Assembly (NCBI GenBank): GCA_029817715.1
Contig: JARUPY010000473.1
Span: 868,001 to 932,000, forward strand
Direction: 5' to 3'
Length of the DNA: 64,000 bases
DNA from: Melastoma dodecandrum
Lineage: Eukaryota; Streptophyta; Magnoliopsida; Myrtales; Melastomataceae
Below are positions 20,913-32,532 of the stretch, piece by piece. The notes under the pieces were generated by a model, which saw only the letters and a list, made by a program, of their open reading frames with translations, ran no database searches and was not told where the DNA came from. Position 1 is the stretch's first letter, and every line of letters starts with the position of its first letter. A program made the position numbers and the translations under genes.

Positions 20913-23869
20913 TCACTTGGCTTCCGCAAGCGTCGTCCTAACAACATCCGGATAGGAAGTCTTGTTGACGCTGCACTTAACAATTAGATTTCATCAGTAA
21001 AAATGGCGAAACATCCCCACTGAAAAGAGCGAGCCAGAGTCTTAAAGGCATCAACTCACCAGATAATAATATCCCCAGTCACAGCAACCTTCTCAGAGAT
21101 CCACTCGGGCACTACTTCTTTCATCAGATCGAGCTGTTCCTCGACTTCTTCTGGAAAATAGATAAGACACAGAAACATTCAGCCGATTTGCAAGAGAGGA
21201 CTCGCCGAGACTACTTCATGAGAGATGCTTACTCTTGTCCGTCATTTCTGATTTGCTGGCGACGATCTGATAAACAAGCTCCTCCTTCGTAATAACAGTT
21301 CGTCTGCGTGATGTTGATATGTAGTGTATCGTGTCAAATAGCCTAGGCAATCCTGCAAGAATCTCTTGCCTTCTCTTTGCTCGTGAAATCGCGGGGTCAC
21401 GGTCCTCCATTGTCTTCTTCTCTTTCTCCTGAATCTACAAGATATCGAAACAAAATCTAGAACATTATTCTCATGCGACAGAACATGGCACATGCTTACA
21501 GAACAAGCCAACAAGTAGACAAATGAATTACTAACCGCAAAACGAAAAAAAATATGCAAAAAGAAAAACGTGGGAAGAAATTGACTCATGTTGGGATACA
21601 AGGTTTTGCATAACTGCCTAAGCTCAAAATGTTTTCAACATAGACACTAGCAAATTTTTAAAATATAGTTCAAGCTACAGTGCCTAGATATGTCAATGGT
21701 CAAATTAGCGTTATGTTTACAAATATACTCCCGCTCATCATAGAACAGCCGGATGTTATCTACATCACCAACTGAACAAACTATTCCACCACCCTAGAAG
21801 GGATAGAATAACTTCACACTCGATACAAGCCAAAACGCAACTGAATCAACTACGGCTCCAAGATTTGGAAGCCAACAGGGGCAATGATCATAAATTAAAA
21901 TTCACTTGAAAATACACCTGCAACAACAAATTCATCGGAGCTATACCGATGTACTTACCGACTGAAGCAGGCCCATCGGAAGAACATCAGATAGGTCCTC
22001 ATCATAGGATAAGCAGCCGCTTTCTTGGGGATTGTCTTCCCCTGATGACCGTTTTACCGGAGTTTCAAATATTAGTGACCTGGTGGAGGCCGGACGTCTG
22101 ACCAACTTAGTCATTTTGCTGGAAGAATCGTCATCATCTGGGCTCATAGAACATCTCTTCGGCGTACATAATGCGGGTGTTGCTTCCAGAAGCCTTGCTG
22201 GAGTCAAAACAAGCTTCGCTGGCGTTGATGTGAAACTGGAACCTTTTCTAGGAGATCCATTTTCACAATTAACCGAAGAAATCTCCTTTTGTGAACTTTT
22301 GACAGTGAAAGCTGCTGGTTCAAAAGCAGAATCATGATCTTGAGAGGCAGGACTTTCGGTGAGATTCGGTTCTTCAACACGAAGGACTGCATCTTGAGAG
22401 GCAACACCAGATGGCAAGTCCCTATACCTGTTATCATCACATTTTTGCTGGGAGAAATGTCTTCGAAAGGAGAGAGACGCTCCGCCAGCTGACTGGATCC
22501 CAGCAGCTTCTCGAGTCGATTCTCCTCCAGATAACCCAACACAGTTCCCGTTGTCAATCTTCCGGTAATTAAATGGCTCGGGGAGCTGTTCTTCAGGAAC
22601 ATCATCAGCCTGGTATTAGAAGTTTCATTAGTTATGCAGACCACTGACCGAAAAATGAGCTGAAAACAATATTTTTTTGTGGGAGCTATTTGTGGATTTT
22701 CTGTTGCAGTCTAAGATTACCCCAGGATGAGTTCTGACAAAATCAAGGAGTCGTTTCCGAAACAGCTTCTTGAGGTTAATCGGGCTGCCATCCTTACACT
22801 TCTTCTCGTATAATTTGACCATGTCTGCATTCAGTTCAATGCGGAGATTTGCCATCAGACAACTCGTATGTTCATCCACAGTTTGAATCTTCTCTATGCA
22901 GATCACCTCAGGCATGATGAACTTCAACTGTGCCAGATGCCTATGAGTGAACCTCCTGAAACCAAGGGAATAACCAAATCAGACAAATCCTGAATTTCTT
23001 TCAGAAGTGAATAAAGGAATTTCAAAAGAAAGATCATTTCCATTGAAAATCTGAAACTATCCAATTGCAGGAACAGTAGTGGGTTGGAAGACGCCCACCA
23101 TAGCCACGTATCCTACCCAGGTCAAGTCCGGATTAGTCGGATACGGGGCGGGCAAAAAAGAAAAACAAGCGGAGATCCACATCATCAAAACAGCCTCACA
23201 ATAATTCGGAAACACGTTACATACGCATAAACGAACCAAAACAACTACTTTTTTAAGCATGAGAGGGAATTGGAGCTGCTGCTGCTGATACAATACCTGT
23301 CGGTGAGACGCTCTACAGAGGAGCAAATTTTCGTGAAGGTCGTCGTCGAGCCCTTCAACCTCAGCAGCTTGATCGAATCATGAAATCGATCGAAGAACTC
23401 TCCCAACATCTGTAGCCTAGGACATAAGAAAAACACCAATCGATTCCATTTCCCGGGTAACTAAAAGAAAAGGCACAAACCGCGAAAAACTCACGATGTC
23501 TTACTTCTCCGGCAACACAGAAGACCGATCACCGGACGGTCTCTTGGGTTTCGAATCCTCCTCCGCCTCCGCCCCTAGATCCATCGACGTGAAGATCTGC
23601 TTCCTGGACGAAGGATGCCGATCCAGCCTCTTGGATCCACGGAGGGTCCGGGCAGCCTCCCTAACGTCCTTGACGGAGAGGGCAACGCCTCGGTTGACGG
23701 CACGTCCCGGGAAATGGGCCTTCTTATCGGGCGTCTGGGACGAAATGTGAAGTTCCTCAGTGGAGGCAGGTTCAGGTCCGGCATCGGCCTCGGCCTTGGA
23801 GGTCGGACGAAGGGCCTTCTTCGACCTGAAGGGGATGGTGGGGGAGGACTTGGCCGATCTCAGGTCCAT
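20913..23869 (-). CDS. CDT1: DNA replication licensing factor CDT1-like
   Basis: Seven exons (23505-23869, 23297-23416, 22721-22955, 21959-22609, 21233-21434, 21060-21150, 20913-20970) splice at GT-AG sites into one 573-codon frame. Exons 1-3 carry a basic, disordered N-terminus with FRSKKALRP and the CDT1 core that binds geminin in animals (MLGEFFDRFHDSIKLLRLKG, then FIMPEVICIEKIQTVDEHTS). Exons 5-7 carry the C-terminal MCM-binding winged helix (RRQEILAGLPRLFDTIHYIS; VVPEWISEKVAVTGDIIICV). CDT1 loads MCM2-7 onto origins in G1 in the nucleus (family knowledge). I took the start at MDLRSAKSSPTIPF (23869) rather than an in-frame ATG at 24016, because E2F-type promoter sites lie between them. 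Plants often have two CDT1 genes; which one this is cannot be decided here. Confidence 0.92.
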
Positions 23870-23978
23870 TTGGCCAGGTCGGAGGAAGGAGGCAGAAGGG
23901 TTTTTTTGGGTGGGTGAAGGAGATGAAGCGACACGGGAAGAGGAAGGGTTAAGAAGGGACGGGGGGAGTTGGTGGTTT

Positions 23979-24011
23979 TTTGGCGGGAGAAGCTGACGTG
24001 GAATGGCGGGA
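23979..24011. promoter_or_regulatory. Two E2F-type sites upstream of CDT1
   Basis: TTTGGCGGGA at 23979-23988 and ATGGCGGGA near 24003-24011 resemble the E2F consensus TTTSGCGS(AA). They lie about 110-140 bases upstream of the CDT1 start. CDT1 is an E2F target in plants (established knowledge), so S-phase control is likely. Confidence 0.55.
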
Positions 24012-25266
24012 GACACGTAGGCTTCCCTCTTAAGTAAGGCCTCTAGTGATGGGCTTAAATATCACGGTGGGCCTTTTCATTTCCCAATAAGAGTTAAAAA
24101 AAAAAATCGAGCGTGTTAATCGTACTAAAAGTGGATCTATTTAATCAATATGTTATCGTGATTTTATAAAAAAAAATATGTGTAAATAAGAATATAGATG
24201 ATTTTTAACATTTTATAAATTTATTTTTTCAAAATTTATATAGAATTTTCTACCCGGGTTTATTTTAGTTCTTTCTGTTATAATAATTCTAAAACTAACG
24301 ATGCAATTTTTTGTATCATCCTTTAATTGTTTTATGTATTATAGTTTTAACTATATTTCGAATCCTCGATATGCTCTAGTTACGTATAAAAAAATTATTC
24401 TGTACTGTCGTCCCCAAATGGCATGGGCGATGAAATTGTGATTATTCATTCTCTTTATTAAAAATTATCACATGTTTCGAAAGTAAACAACTAGTCGGTT
24501 TATTTATTTATTTATTTTTTAAAGCAAAAAAGGAGAAGATCAGTGATAGTTTTTTCTTTTAACTACAAAGATTCTTGAAATGGTTTACAAGACACTATAA
24601 ATAATTTCTTAACTAAAAAGACTTTGTATGAAACATCCGTAAGTTAAAAAAAAAAAGGTGCTTAATATGGTTTTAGTTTTTCTTTCAAAATATCTAAAAT
24701 ATCTTCGTCCTATCACTTGAAAATACACAGAGAAATTACGATCACACTTGCAAATTTCCCGTAGAAAACCTTGAACGGCTAATTAATGGAGGATGATTTA
24801 ACATACCATAGCAGCAACGCTGGTATACTTAGTCACTGTTCTGGACTGATGATATTTTGGATATTTTAAAAATTATAACCGTTTTTTTTTTAAATACTCA
24901 CAGTAGGAAGATGTAAGTAACAAGCACTGCCGTCCCTTTTGTTTCTACTCGGCCCCACCCAATTCAGACGGTCGGGTCCACACCACCCACGTACATAAAC
25001 ATGTTATCATTTTCTTTGGTCAAATGGAATCGTACCAACCAATTACTTCCTTACTGGATATATTCCACCCCGGGGTAGATAGATACAATGAACTAAATCC
25101 AGTGGCCTCTCATTATTCTCTCCTTTTTATTGTTATTATAATTATTACCTCCTCCTGCGCTGCACGTGGGCGATTATCCACGCCACCGTAAGACAACCAT
25201 GGGATCAAAATCAAACATTGTTTATCAAGTCCGGGGAGAAAATCATGGTTTACCTTTTTTTTTTTG
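24012..25266. other. AT-rich intergenic DNA
   Basis: No gene seen. Long A/T runs and scattered homopolymers dominate, with no motif I can name. Confidence 0.5.
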
Positions 25267-26027
25267 CAAAATATAAGTATATTTCAGTAAGTATAGATGA
25301 ATTTTTCTTTCTATGAAACAAATGGTTTAACCTTTTTTATGGCCAATCATTGACGACGGCAAATTGCCCACGTGGACATAATGAATGTCCTAGGTGGTGA
25401 AGCCAGAGAAATCAAACGTGGAAAAGACCTCGGTCCTCGTAGCCCTAAATTGAAATCAACAAAATCGACTGGAACCCTAATTGTTCCAGAAACATTGACA
25501 AAATCGGAGGCATAGGGGAAGGGGAAGGAGAAGGTGAAGGCGAAGACGAAAGGCGAAAGCGAAGACGAAGACGAAAGACGAAGGGTAAAGGCGAAGGCGA
25601 AGACGAAAGCGAAGACGATCGTAATCGGAGGCGTGCTTTGGAAGTAAGGCTATCCTGTGTGTGACTGAAGAAGACCAGGTATGTTGGCAAACCCTTTTCA
25701 CCTCACTTCCTTCTTCCTGGTCGCCTGCACTTCCTTCTTCTGCCTTCTGCCGCACTTCCTGGTCCCAATTAGGGTTCGAAATCTAATTTTTGATTTTGGG
25801 GCCTTCTTCCTTCTTCCTGGTCCACATATGTTCTTTTTCACGTCTGGACCACATCTGCTCACCACGTAGGACCTTCGTTATGTCCACGTGGGCGATTTGC
25901 CTTACGTCGTCAACGATTTGCCATAAAAAAGGTTGAAATCATAGTTAGTGACATTTGTGTATATGAAAAAAAGATGTTGACAGAAAAGAAAGTTGGTATA
26001 TAGTCACTGAGATATACGTATATTTTG
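25267..26027. mobile_element. Short non-autonomous Mutator-like element
   Basis: About 760 bp bounded by imperfect terminal inverted repeats. The left end (25267-25410) reads CAAAATATAAGTATATTTCA, then AACCTTTTTTATGGCCAATC and GCCCACGTGGACATAA. The right end (about 25860-26027) is the inverse: TTATGTCCACGTGGGC, GCCATAAAAAAGGTTGAA, TATACGTATATTTTG. The right repeat is the same family as 5308-5560 and 13129-13388. The interior is a GAAGGCGAAGAC-type low-complexity tract and no gene. Both flanks are T-runs, so a 9-bp target duplication cannot be confirmed. It looks like an internal-deletion derivative of the larger MULE. Confidence 0.7.
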
Positions 26028-28238
26028 TTTTTTTTTATCTTTCAGGGATCATGTTAGGGCTTCGAAATTGCTTGGTAAGAAAGTTTAATTGTTGGGATTT
26101 CATTACCGCGTGAAGCTTCCAGGAACTTTCTTCCCATGTTTGACATGACTTGACTCTCCTCTCTCTCTCTTTATTTCATTACATGTTCTTACTATTATTT
26201 CTTTTATATTTACTTATTTATTCTTGGTTTGCTATAAATATAATACGCAAAAGGAAAACCAACGAGGCTTTATTTTTATTTTTATTTTTATTTTTATTTT
26301 TATTTTTTTACCTATGAAGAAAGTGAGATCAAAATTTTGGGCTAGATTGGAATTTTATATATATATATATTTTCCCTCTCAGGCAGGCAATGGGCTGGTG
26401 ATGTTTTTCTTTATATGATGAATGCACACATTTTATGGCGGATACATTTCCCTTTTTAGCATATGAAAGTAATAATATTTTATAACGTTTTGACTGTTAT
26501 TCTAAGCATGAAATTGGGTTCGTCCTGCTTTTTCTTTTGTTTTCTTATATGTTTTTAATTTAGCACGTTGTTATTTGTCCACATCGACGAGATCACTATC
26601 AGAAGAGCACAATCACACGCTGCACGCCATTCATTCATCCATTCAGAATGTATCAGACAGTCCGCACGGCCTTTTCCTTCTTTTATATTTTCATACGGAT
26701 GGACACGTGGTTGAGGTTTTTAATTAAAATACTATTAATTTTTTTTTAAATTAAAAAATTTGAAAATATAAAAAAAGTCATGGTTCATAACTATAGTACT
26801 ATCAAATTTCACTACAGGGATCGCGACTTTATGATGAATAGTGATTCATATCACGAAATGCGATCCAGAACATCGACAGTTAATTAATGGTGCAATTCAA
26901 AGGAAAAAGTTGATCTAAACAATTTATTATATATTAACATTTAATTTTCAACAAACATTCACATGGTTACAGCACTCGTCTTTAAGAAAACGAGGTTGAG
27001 GTTTCGAAAACATCAGGACAACGACGTGATGTTTCACAACAAACAGTGATATGGTTCAAAATGACGTCACTTGGTAAGTTACATAAACAAGAATCACGGA
27101 CTTAACATCAAGATAACGACTCTCTGAAAAAATCGAGTGGTTTAAGGAAAAAAAAAAAAAAGAGGAAAAGAAATTGTATTTTGGGTTTAGATTTTACTCG
27201 TGGACGAAACTTCCGAGAACAATCCTTAAAGAAGAATTCCAACTCGGCATAACAAGGGCGTGGAATTTTCCTTCACCATCACCACCACAACCAGTTTTCT
27301 TTCTTTCTTTAATATTATAAAAAAACTAGGATTCGGACATTGGGGTGGGAGAGGGACAAACCATCCCCGAAGCTTTTCATCAAATTACGGTGGCTTCGGG
27401 ATTCGATAAATATCAAGAAGATGATATAAATTTGGTCGTGTCATCTAGATGATGAAACCCCCCCCCCCCCATTTTTTTTGTCTTCTTTTTTTTTTAAAAA
27501 AAAAATTATTGGTTACATTTTAAAAACGCCGCCACTGCACGTCACGTAAACAAACCTCCCTTTTTGACTCACGTGCTCAATCTACACATTTGGTTTTATT
27601 TGTTTTAACCAAGCCGAGAACACTTCCGACAAACAAACAATAACCATACTAAAACTGTATACACATAAAATAAAAAATTTTGAATGCTTCCACTTTCTCC
27701 CTTAAAAAGAGAACTTGAGACCTCTTCTTTTTTCTTCCAATCTTGTTATCAAATGTTAAAAAAAAAAGACAAACTTAGTAAGCCAAAATCCACTTATTTT
27801 TATTTTGGTTAAATTTGGTCTGGTTTGATTCATAAAATTAAATTGAAAAAAAATAATAATATACTCTCTTTTCAACCCATATCCTACTAACTAATCCTCA
27901 AATATTACAGTATTACCATTATTTATGCACGCGTAAACATCCTCATCTTCTCCCACAGGAAAAATCAATAAGATTAGGGTCAGACTCTCGAGTTTGAATC
28001 GGGTATATAATTAATTAGGTAATAATCGTAAATAAATGAGTTTGATAGGATAAACAAATTTGTTATTAGCTCTCTCTCTCTCCCTACTAGAGCCGTCTTT
28101 GTTTTGATCTTTCTCCGCTCAAAATCCGTATAAATAGGCAGTTGGTTGCCACCAGCTTCCTCGAAGCAACCAAATCTCACAAGAGAAAGAAAACGAGAAC
28201 AAGAGTGCTCCGTTTTCCCTACATTTGCTCTGTTTTCC
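26028..28238. other. Intergenic DNA and ERF promoter
   Basis: No gene. A (TTTTTA)n microsatellite occupies about 26266-26310. Poly-C/T and A runs lie near 27460-27505. A CT microsatellite is at about 28068-28082, and a good TATA box (TATAAATA) is at 28129-28136, about 103 bases before the ERF start. Confidence 0.55.
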
Positions 28239-28943
28239 ATGGAACCATGGTTTTTTGGGGACTACAACTCCCCTGAGGATTCCTTCGGAAGCTCCGTCCA
28301 GTCCACTTACTATCCGTGGGAGAGCCCCGTCCCCGCCCACGACTCCTCCCTTCCCTTCGACTTCAATGACTCCGAGGAGATCCTCCTGCACGACATCCTG
28401 GAGCGGGGGGAGAACGTCGCCCCCAAGGAGGAGGAGGAGGAGGAGGAGGAGGAGGAGGCCTCGGCCGTAAACATGGGGGAAGTGGTATCGAAGGCGACCT
28501 CCAAGGAGAGGTCGTACAGAGGGGTGAGGAAGCGGCCCTGGGGGAAGTACGCGGCGGAGATAAGGGACTCCACGAGGCAGGGGGTAAGGGTGTGGCTGGG
28601 GACGTGCGACACAGCGGAGGAGGCCGCCCTCGCTTACGACCAGGCGGCCTTCTCGATGAAGGGGGAGGCCGCGGTGCTCAACTTCCCCGTGGAGAGGGTG
28701 AGGGAGTCGCTGAGGGAGATGAGCTACCGGGGCGACGAGGGGTGCTCGCCTGTGGTGGCCCTGAAGAGAAGGCACTGCCTGAGGAGGAAGTCGTCATCGT
28801 CATCGTCATCGTCATCGTCGACGGAAGGGAGGAAGAAGAGGGTGGACGAGGAGACGGTAGTGTTGGAGGACTTGGGGGCGGAGTACCTGGAGGAGCTCTT
28901 GAGCTCGTCCGTACAGAACACGACTACTCCTCCTTATTGGTAA
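28239..28943 (+). CDS. Ethylene-responsive transcription factor, AP2/ERF group IX type
   Basis: Single-exon gene of 234 residues starting [16 protein letters not shown]. One AP2/ERF domain spans about residues 92-150 ([50 protein letters not shown]), the fold that binds GCC boxes. A C-terminal EDLL-type activation motif ([15 protein letters not shown]) places it near ERF1/ERF15-like group IX members, which act in ethylene, jasmonate and defence responses (family knowledge). Two low-complexity tracts stand out: ten Glu encoded by GAG repeats (about residues 64-73) and about ten Ser encoded by TCG/TCA repeats after KRRHCLRRK. Both are simple-repeat DNA and likely to vary in length. The in-frame sequence upstream of 28239 lacks an ATG. 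TATA box at 28129. Confidence 0.92.
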   Translation: MEPWFFGDYNSPEDSFGSSVQSTYYPWESPVPAHDSSLPFDFNDSEEILLHDILERGENVAPKEEEEEEEEEEASAVNMGEVVSKATSKERSYRGVRKRPWGKYAAEIRDSTRQGVRVWLGTCDTAEEAALAYDQAAFSMKGEAAVLNFPVERVRESLREMSYRGDEGCSPVVALKRRHCLRRKSSSSSSSSSSTEGRKKRVDEETVVLEDLGAEYLEELLSSSVQNTTTPPYW

Positions 28944-30417
28944 AAAAAAAAAAAGAAGAAGAAGAACACTAGAAGATTGGGTTAGTCCAAATGTACTGTT
29001 TAGTCATATTGGATTCATCGATCCGGAAGGCATTTATATTTGGAACAAATGTCTCCTACCGCAAATTCTAGTCTGGAGTTCTCTAAATAAGACGGGAGTA
29101 TGGATAAAACTTAGACATGTTACTCAGCTTAATTATGATCATAGCAAAAATCTACGCAAAAGAAGTGGATATGCTTACCACGCGGGTTGTAAGACCAAGA
29201 AGGTCATGTGATGCGGAAGAAACAAAGTGCACTCAGCCACAATTTATATTATCATTTTTAGACATTTTTACAAGCACAATCACAATTTTAAATCTTAGTT
29301 TTAGGCTCTTAATTCTTAATTTTAAGAGTATTTGTTCCTTAATTTTACGTGTTTCTTTTAAGGGCCTTGATCGACGCTTGTTTTGTTTGTTATTTAAAAA
29401 CCGAATACTGTATTAGTTGGCAATCACAATATCAAACTGAAAAGAAATTTATATAATCAAATATTTCATACGTATTCTAACGCAAAAAATCTGCATCTTC
29501 TACGTTGGCTAGGCAAAAAGAAATTTGAATGGATGTTGTTAATAATGACTTATGGGAGGTGGTGGGATTCCAATTTTGATAATTGAGCACGTCATCTCCG
29601 CGAAAGCCAGTCGCCTCTTTCTTGTCCTTCTTTTTCCTATCGAAACAAGGTATTAAATTATTACTTTGTCCCTCTTTAAATGACAATTGGACATTCTTAT
29701 AAAATTTTCACCTGGTTTAAATTACGGGTTCGGTCACTCAAAACCGGATCCATGGATGACCTTGCAATTTAAGAGGTGTGTTAAATTATATAATATAAAT
29801 TAAGCATCACGTTAACTTTTTAAGTCCAATGATAAGATTTCAACTGTACTTTTAGCAATTTCGAAAGCACTTCTATTTGAAATGTGTCAATAAATATTAT
29901 ATTAATAATAAGTAATTTAAAATACCAGTTTCAACGCATCTCCTCGGTTGATATAAAAACCAAAAAACAAACAAGAAAAATGATAGGAGAAAAGACAAAA
30001 ACGAGGGAAATATGGAGGTCTTTATATTATTCTAGAGGATGTACCTAACATTACTGACATCACAATCCCTAGGAGATTAACAAATAATAATTAAAAAAAA
30101 TAGCATTTAAGCATGAATCGTTACGAGAAGAGAAAATGATCGATGGAATAATGATATCTATTGACGGAACGGAACACGAGATTTTTCCTTGGGTAGGGAG
30201 GGTAGTAGTATCTCACCAAATGCTTTGTAAGACAAAATGGTTGGCACGATGACTTTGGGCTTTTTTTATTTCTTCGCCCGAATATAAACATAAATGGGCC
30301 CGGCCCATTTGTCCCTCTGGATCGATCCAGCTTATTGGGGGTTTGAGTCCGCGAACTAATTTGTTTAATATGTCAGTCAAACATAAAACTTTTCTAATAA
30401 CCAAGCAGACCCTAATG

Positions 30418-30535
30418 TTGTGTTTGGAACGACGGAATCCGTAAAAAAAGAAAGCATTTGAATTTGGAGAAAAGGTTTTTTTTTTTTTTTTTTTTTAATC
30501 CGTTCTTTCATCTGCCTTCTTCCCAAACACAGCCT
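30418..30535. mobile_element. Possible small MITE
   Basis: About 115 bp with the short inverted termini TGTGTTTGG and CCAAACACA and a weakly inverted inner block (GGAATCCG near the left end, AATCCG near the right), separated by a long T-run. No clear target duplication. This is a low-confidence structural call. Confidence 0.35.
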
Positions 30536-31901
30536 AAGGGATTATTTGGTTCGACGAAAGTTGTCGGGTTTTCTCGTCGAAAAACTGTCTTGCATGTGGT
30601 TGTATGGCTGATCTTAGTCTTGGTTAGTCCAGGTGACCGGTCTTGTCGTTGGGTATACGGAGGTCCGGGGAGAGATGAATCGAATTATTCTCTATTTTAT
30701 TTTTGGTCTTAATATAAAAAAAAAATCCAACTTTAAATGGGAGCCCTTGAGAATGGGGATGATCATAACATGCACCAATAAATATGCCCACCCCCACCAC
30801 TCATTCCTGTTTTTTTAATATCATAATATATACAATGTATCGTGTAGTTGCTTGATGGCACACTATTAAAAAGCAAAACCTCCCCCCCTCCCAAACAAGA
30901 TATTTCTATGACAACCCCACTTCTTTTTCGTTATTCGTTTTCTTGAATTTGTTTTATTTATTTCTCAGGATTATGCTTAGTATACACGCAATTTAGCTTT
31001 TTTTTTTTTTTAAGGAAGAAATCGTATTCTTGTTTATCAGGGAGGAGAAGAAAACGAATAACTTAGTTCCCCTTTCTTTTCCTTTAATTTTCTTACGTTT
31101 CAAAGTTAACCGATCATGTTGTATTTCTTCATCTCCTCTAATGTTAACTCGTCGAATTGGAAGCTCGCGGAGCTTCTCTAATAAGATTAGTCGAATCGTC
31201 GAAAAAGAAAATAAACTCGGAAAAGAATCATTGCCATCTCCTCCGCATCATAACTCTAAAGGAAGATACTGTGAGTATTAGCCGATGACTTTTTAAATTG
31301 GGTCATTTCTAGCCCTAGAATATGATGATGAAGAAGAACCCTAAGTTCCCACTTGCTTAGCAACTTCCACGACATTAAAATTTCAATTTATTAACAAGTT
31401 TAAATCTGAAAGAGAAACAATATTTTATTTTTTTTAAAAATAATTATTATTTAACGGAATTATTGCTTGAGATGCCACCACCCTACGCTAATAATCATAA
31501 TTTGTAGAGCTTGGCGGCAGACAGTACATAAGCATGGGCTATCACGTATTTCACATTCTTGTAATCTTTCTAGGGACGGCCAACCCAAAACTCAAAAAGC
31601 ATGATGAAACCCTAACGAGAACTAGGTATTCGATTGCATATATAAACAAACAGATGAAACCAACCGAGGGCGGGTATAAATAGTAAAACAGATTGGATTC
31701 ACGTATCGAATTCAAAACTTATAACAAAAAAATCGTTAAGGGGGCCTCGGCCTCCAAATACCATAGATTTAGTTTTACCACGAGGAAAAGAAAAAAAAAA
31801 TTCCCAGGAGGAGAAAAATAACGAGGCCACCATTAGTGGGATGTCGTCTCATGGGAGAAAGGTTGAGAGACTGTTGTTGCTGCTGCTGCTTGACCAGTGG
31901 G

Positions 31902-31909
31902 GAATATGC
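31902..31909. promoter_or_regulatory. P1BS-like site upstream of PHT1
   Basis: GAATATGC fits GNATATNC, the site bound by PHR1-type phosphate-starvation regulators (established knowledge). It lies about 175 bases before the TATA box. A single 6-of-6 fixed-base match has an appreciable chance rate, but the neighbouring gene makes it meaningful. Confidence 0.45.
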
Positions 31910-32076
31910 CTTAAGCACATTCCTCTCCTCTCCTTTGCTCTTTCCAATTCTCACATTCGTTTGAGTTGCTCAGCAAAAGTTTTAAGTGAAAGGAATGATG
32001 AAAACCTTAAACCACCAAGTGGTTCCTATGAACAAGGCCTAAACCTACCGACCTTCCTTTTCTTCCTCCCATCCCC

Positions 32077-32478
32077 TATAAATTCGCCCCCCTCCTATGT
32101 GAACGAACACACACACACCCACACAAAGAAAAGAGACGCGACGCAATCAGATACGACGGTCCCAATTATCCTCAGGTATTGTGGGCACATCTTTTTTTTT
32201 TTTCCTATTCCTAAGCGGGGGGACAAGACATGGCATGATGCAAGGGAGTTTGTATGGCTTCCCTCATTTTCTCCCCCCTACACAGACGGAGAGACGGTTT
32301 ACTCCCTCTGTGGATATCACATATTTAAAAATAGCTTCTTGAATTTTACACTCACTACTCCCCACGCCCATCTGACGTCCGATCTTAGCCTCGTACCAGA
32401 TGTAAGAACGACAGCTTCACGTTTCTTTAACAAAAACTGGAAGTGAGTTTTCTTTTTTGTTCTTTTATTTTATTGCAG
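32077..32478 (+). promoter_or_regulatory. PHT1 TATA box and probable 5' UTR intron
   Basis: TATAAA at 32077-32082 precedes a CA-rich leader. A good donor (CTCAG|GTATTG, intron from 32176) and acceptor (TATTGCAG, ending 32478) would remove 303 bases of untranslated leader, placing the ATG at 32533 about 55 bases into the second exon. Leader introns are common in PHT1 genes. Confidence 0.5.
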
Positions 32479-32532
32479 TAAGGAGGAGGAGGAGGAGGAG
32501 GAAGGAGAAGAGGGCGGTTTCAGGTCTGGAAG

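Larger units (their letters stand above)
28944..32532. other. Intergenic DNA and PHT1 promoter/5' leader
   Basis: AT-rich with no supportable gene. Details listed separately: a MITE-like sequence, a P1BS-like site, a TATA box and a 5' UTR intron. Long open frames at 31841-32446 overlap the leader and have no protein features. Confidence 0.5.

Noticed and set aside
25445..25755. Arg/Leu/Ser-rich minus-strand frames
   Set aside because: Low-complexity interior of the short Mutator-like element.
28119..28775. 218-codon minus-strand frame across the ERF
   Set aside because: Antisense shadow of the GC-rich AP2 exon, with Leu runs from the GAG microsatellite.
31841..32446. 201-codon plus-strand open frame before PHT1
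   Set aside because: It covers the PHT1 promoter, TATA box and probable leader intron; composition is random with no domain.
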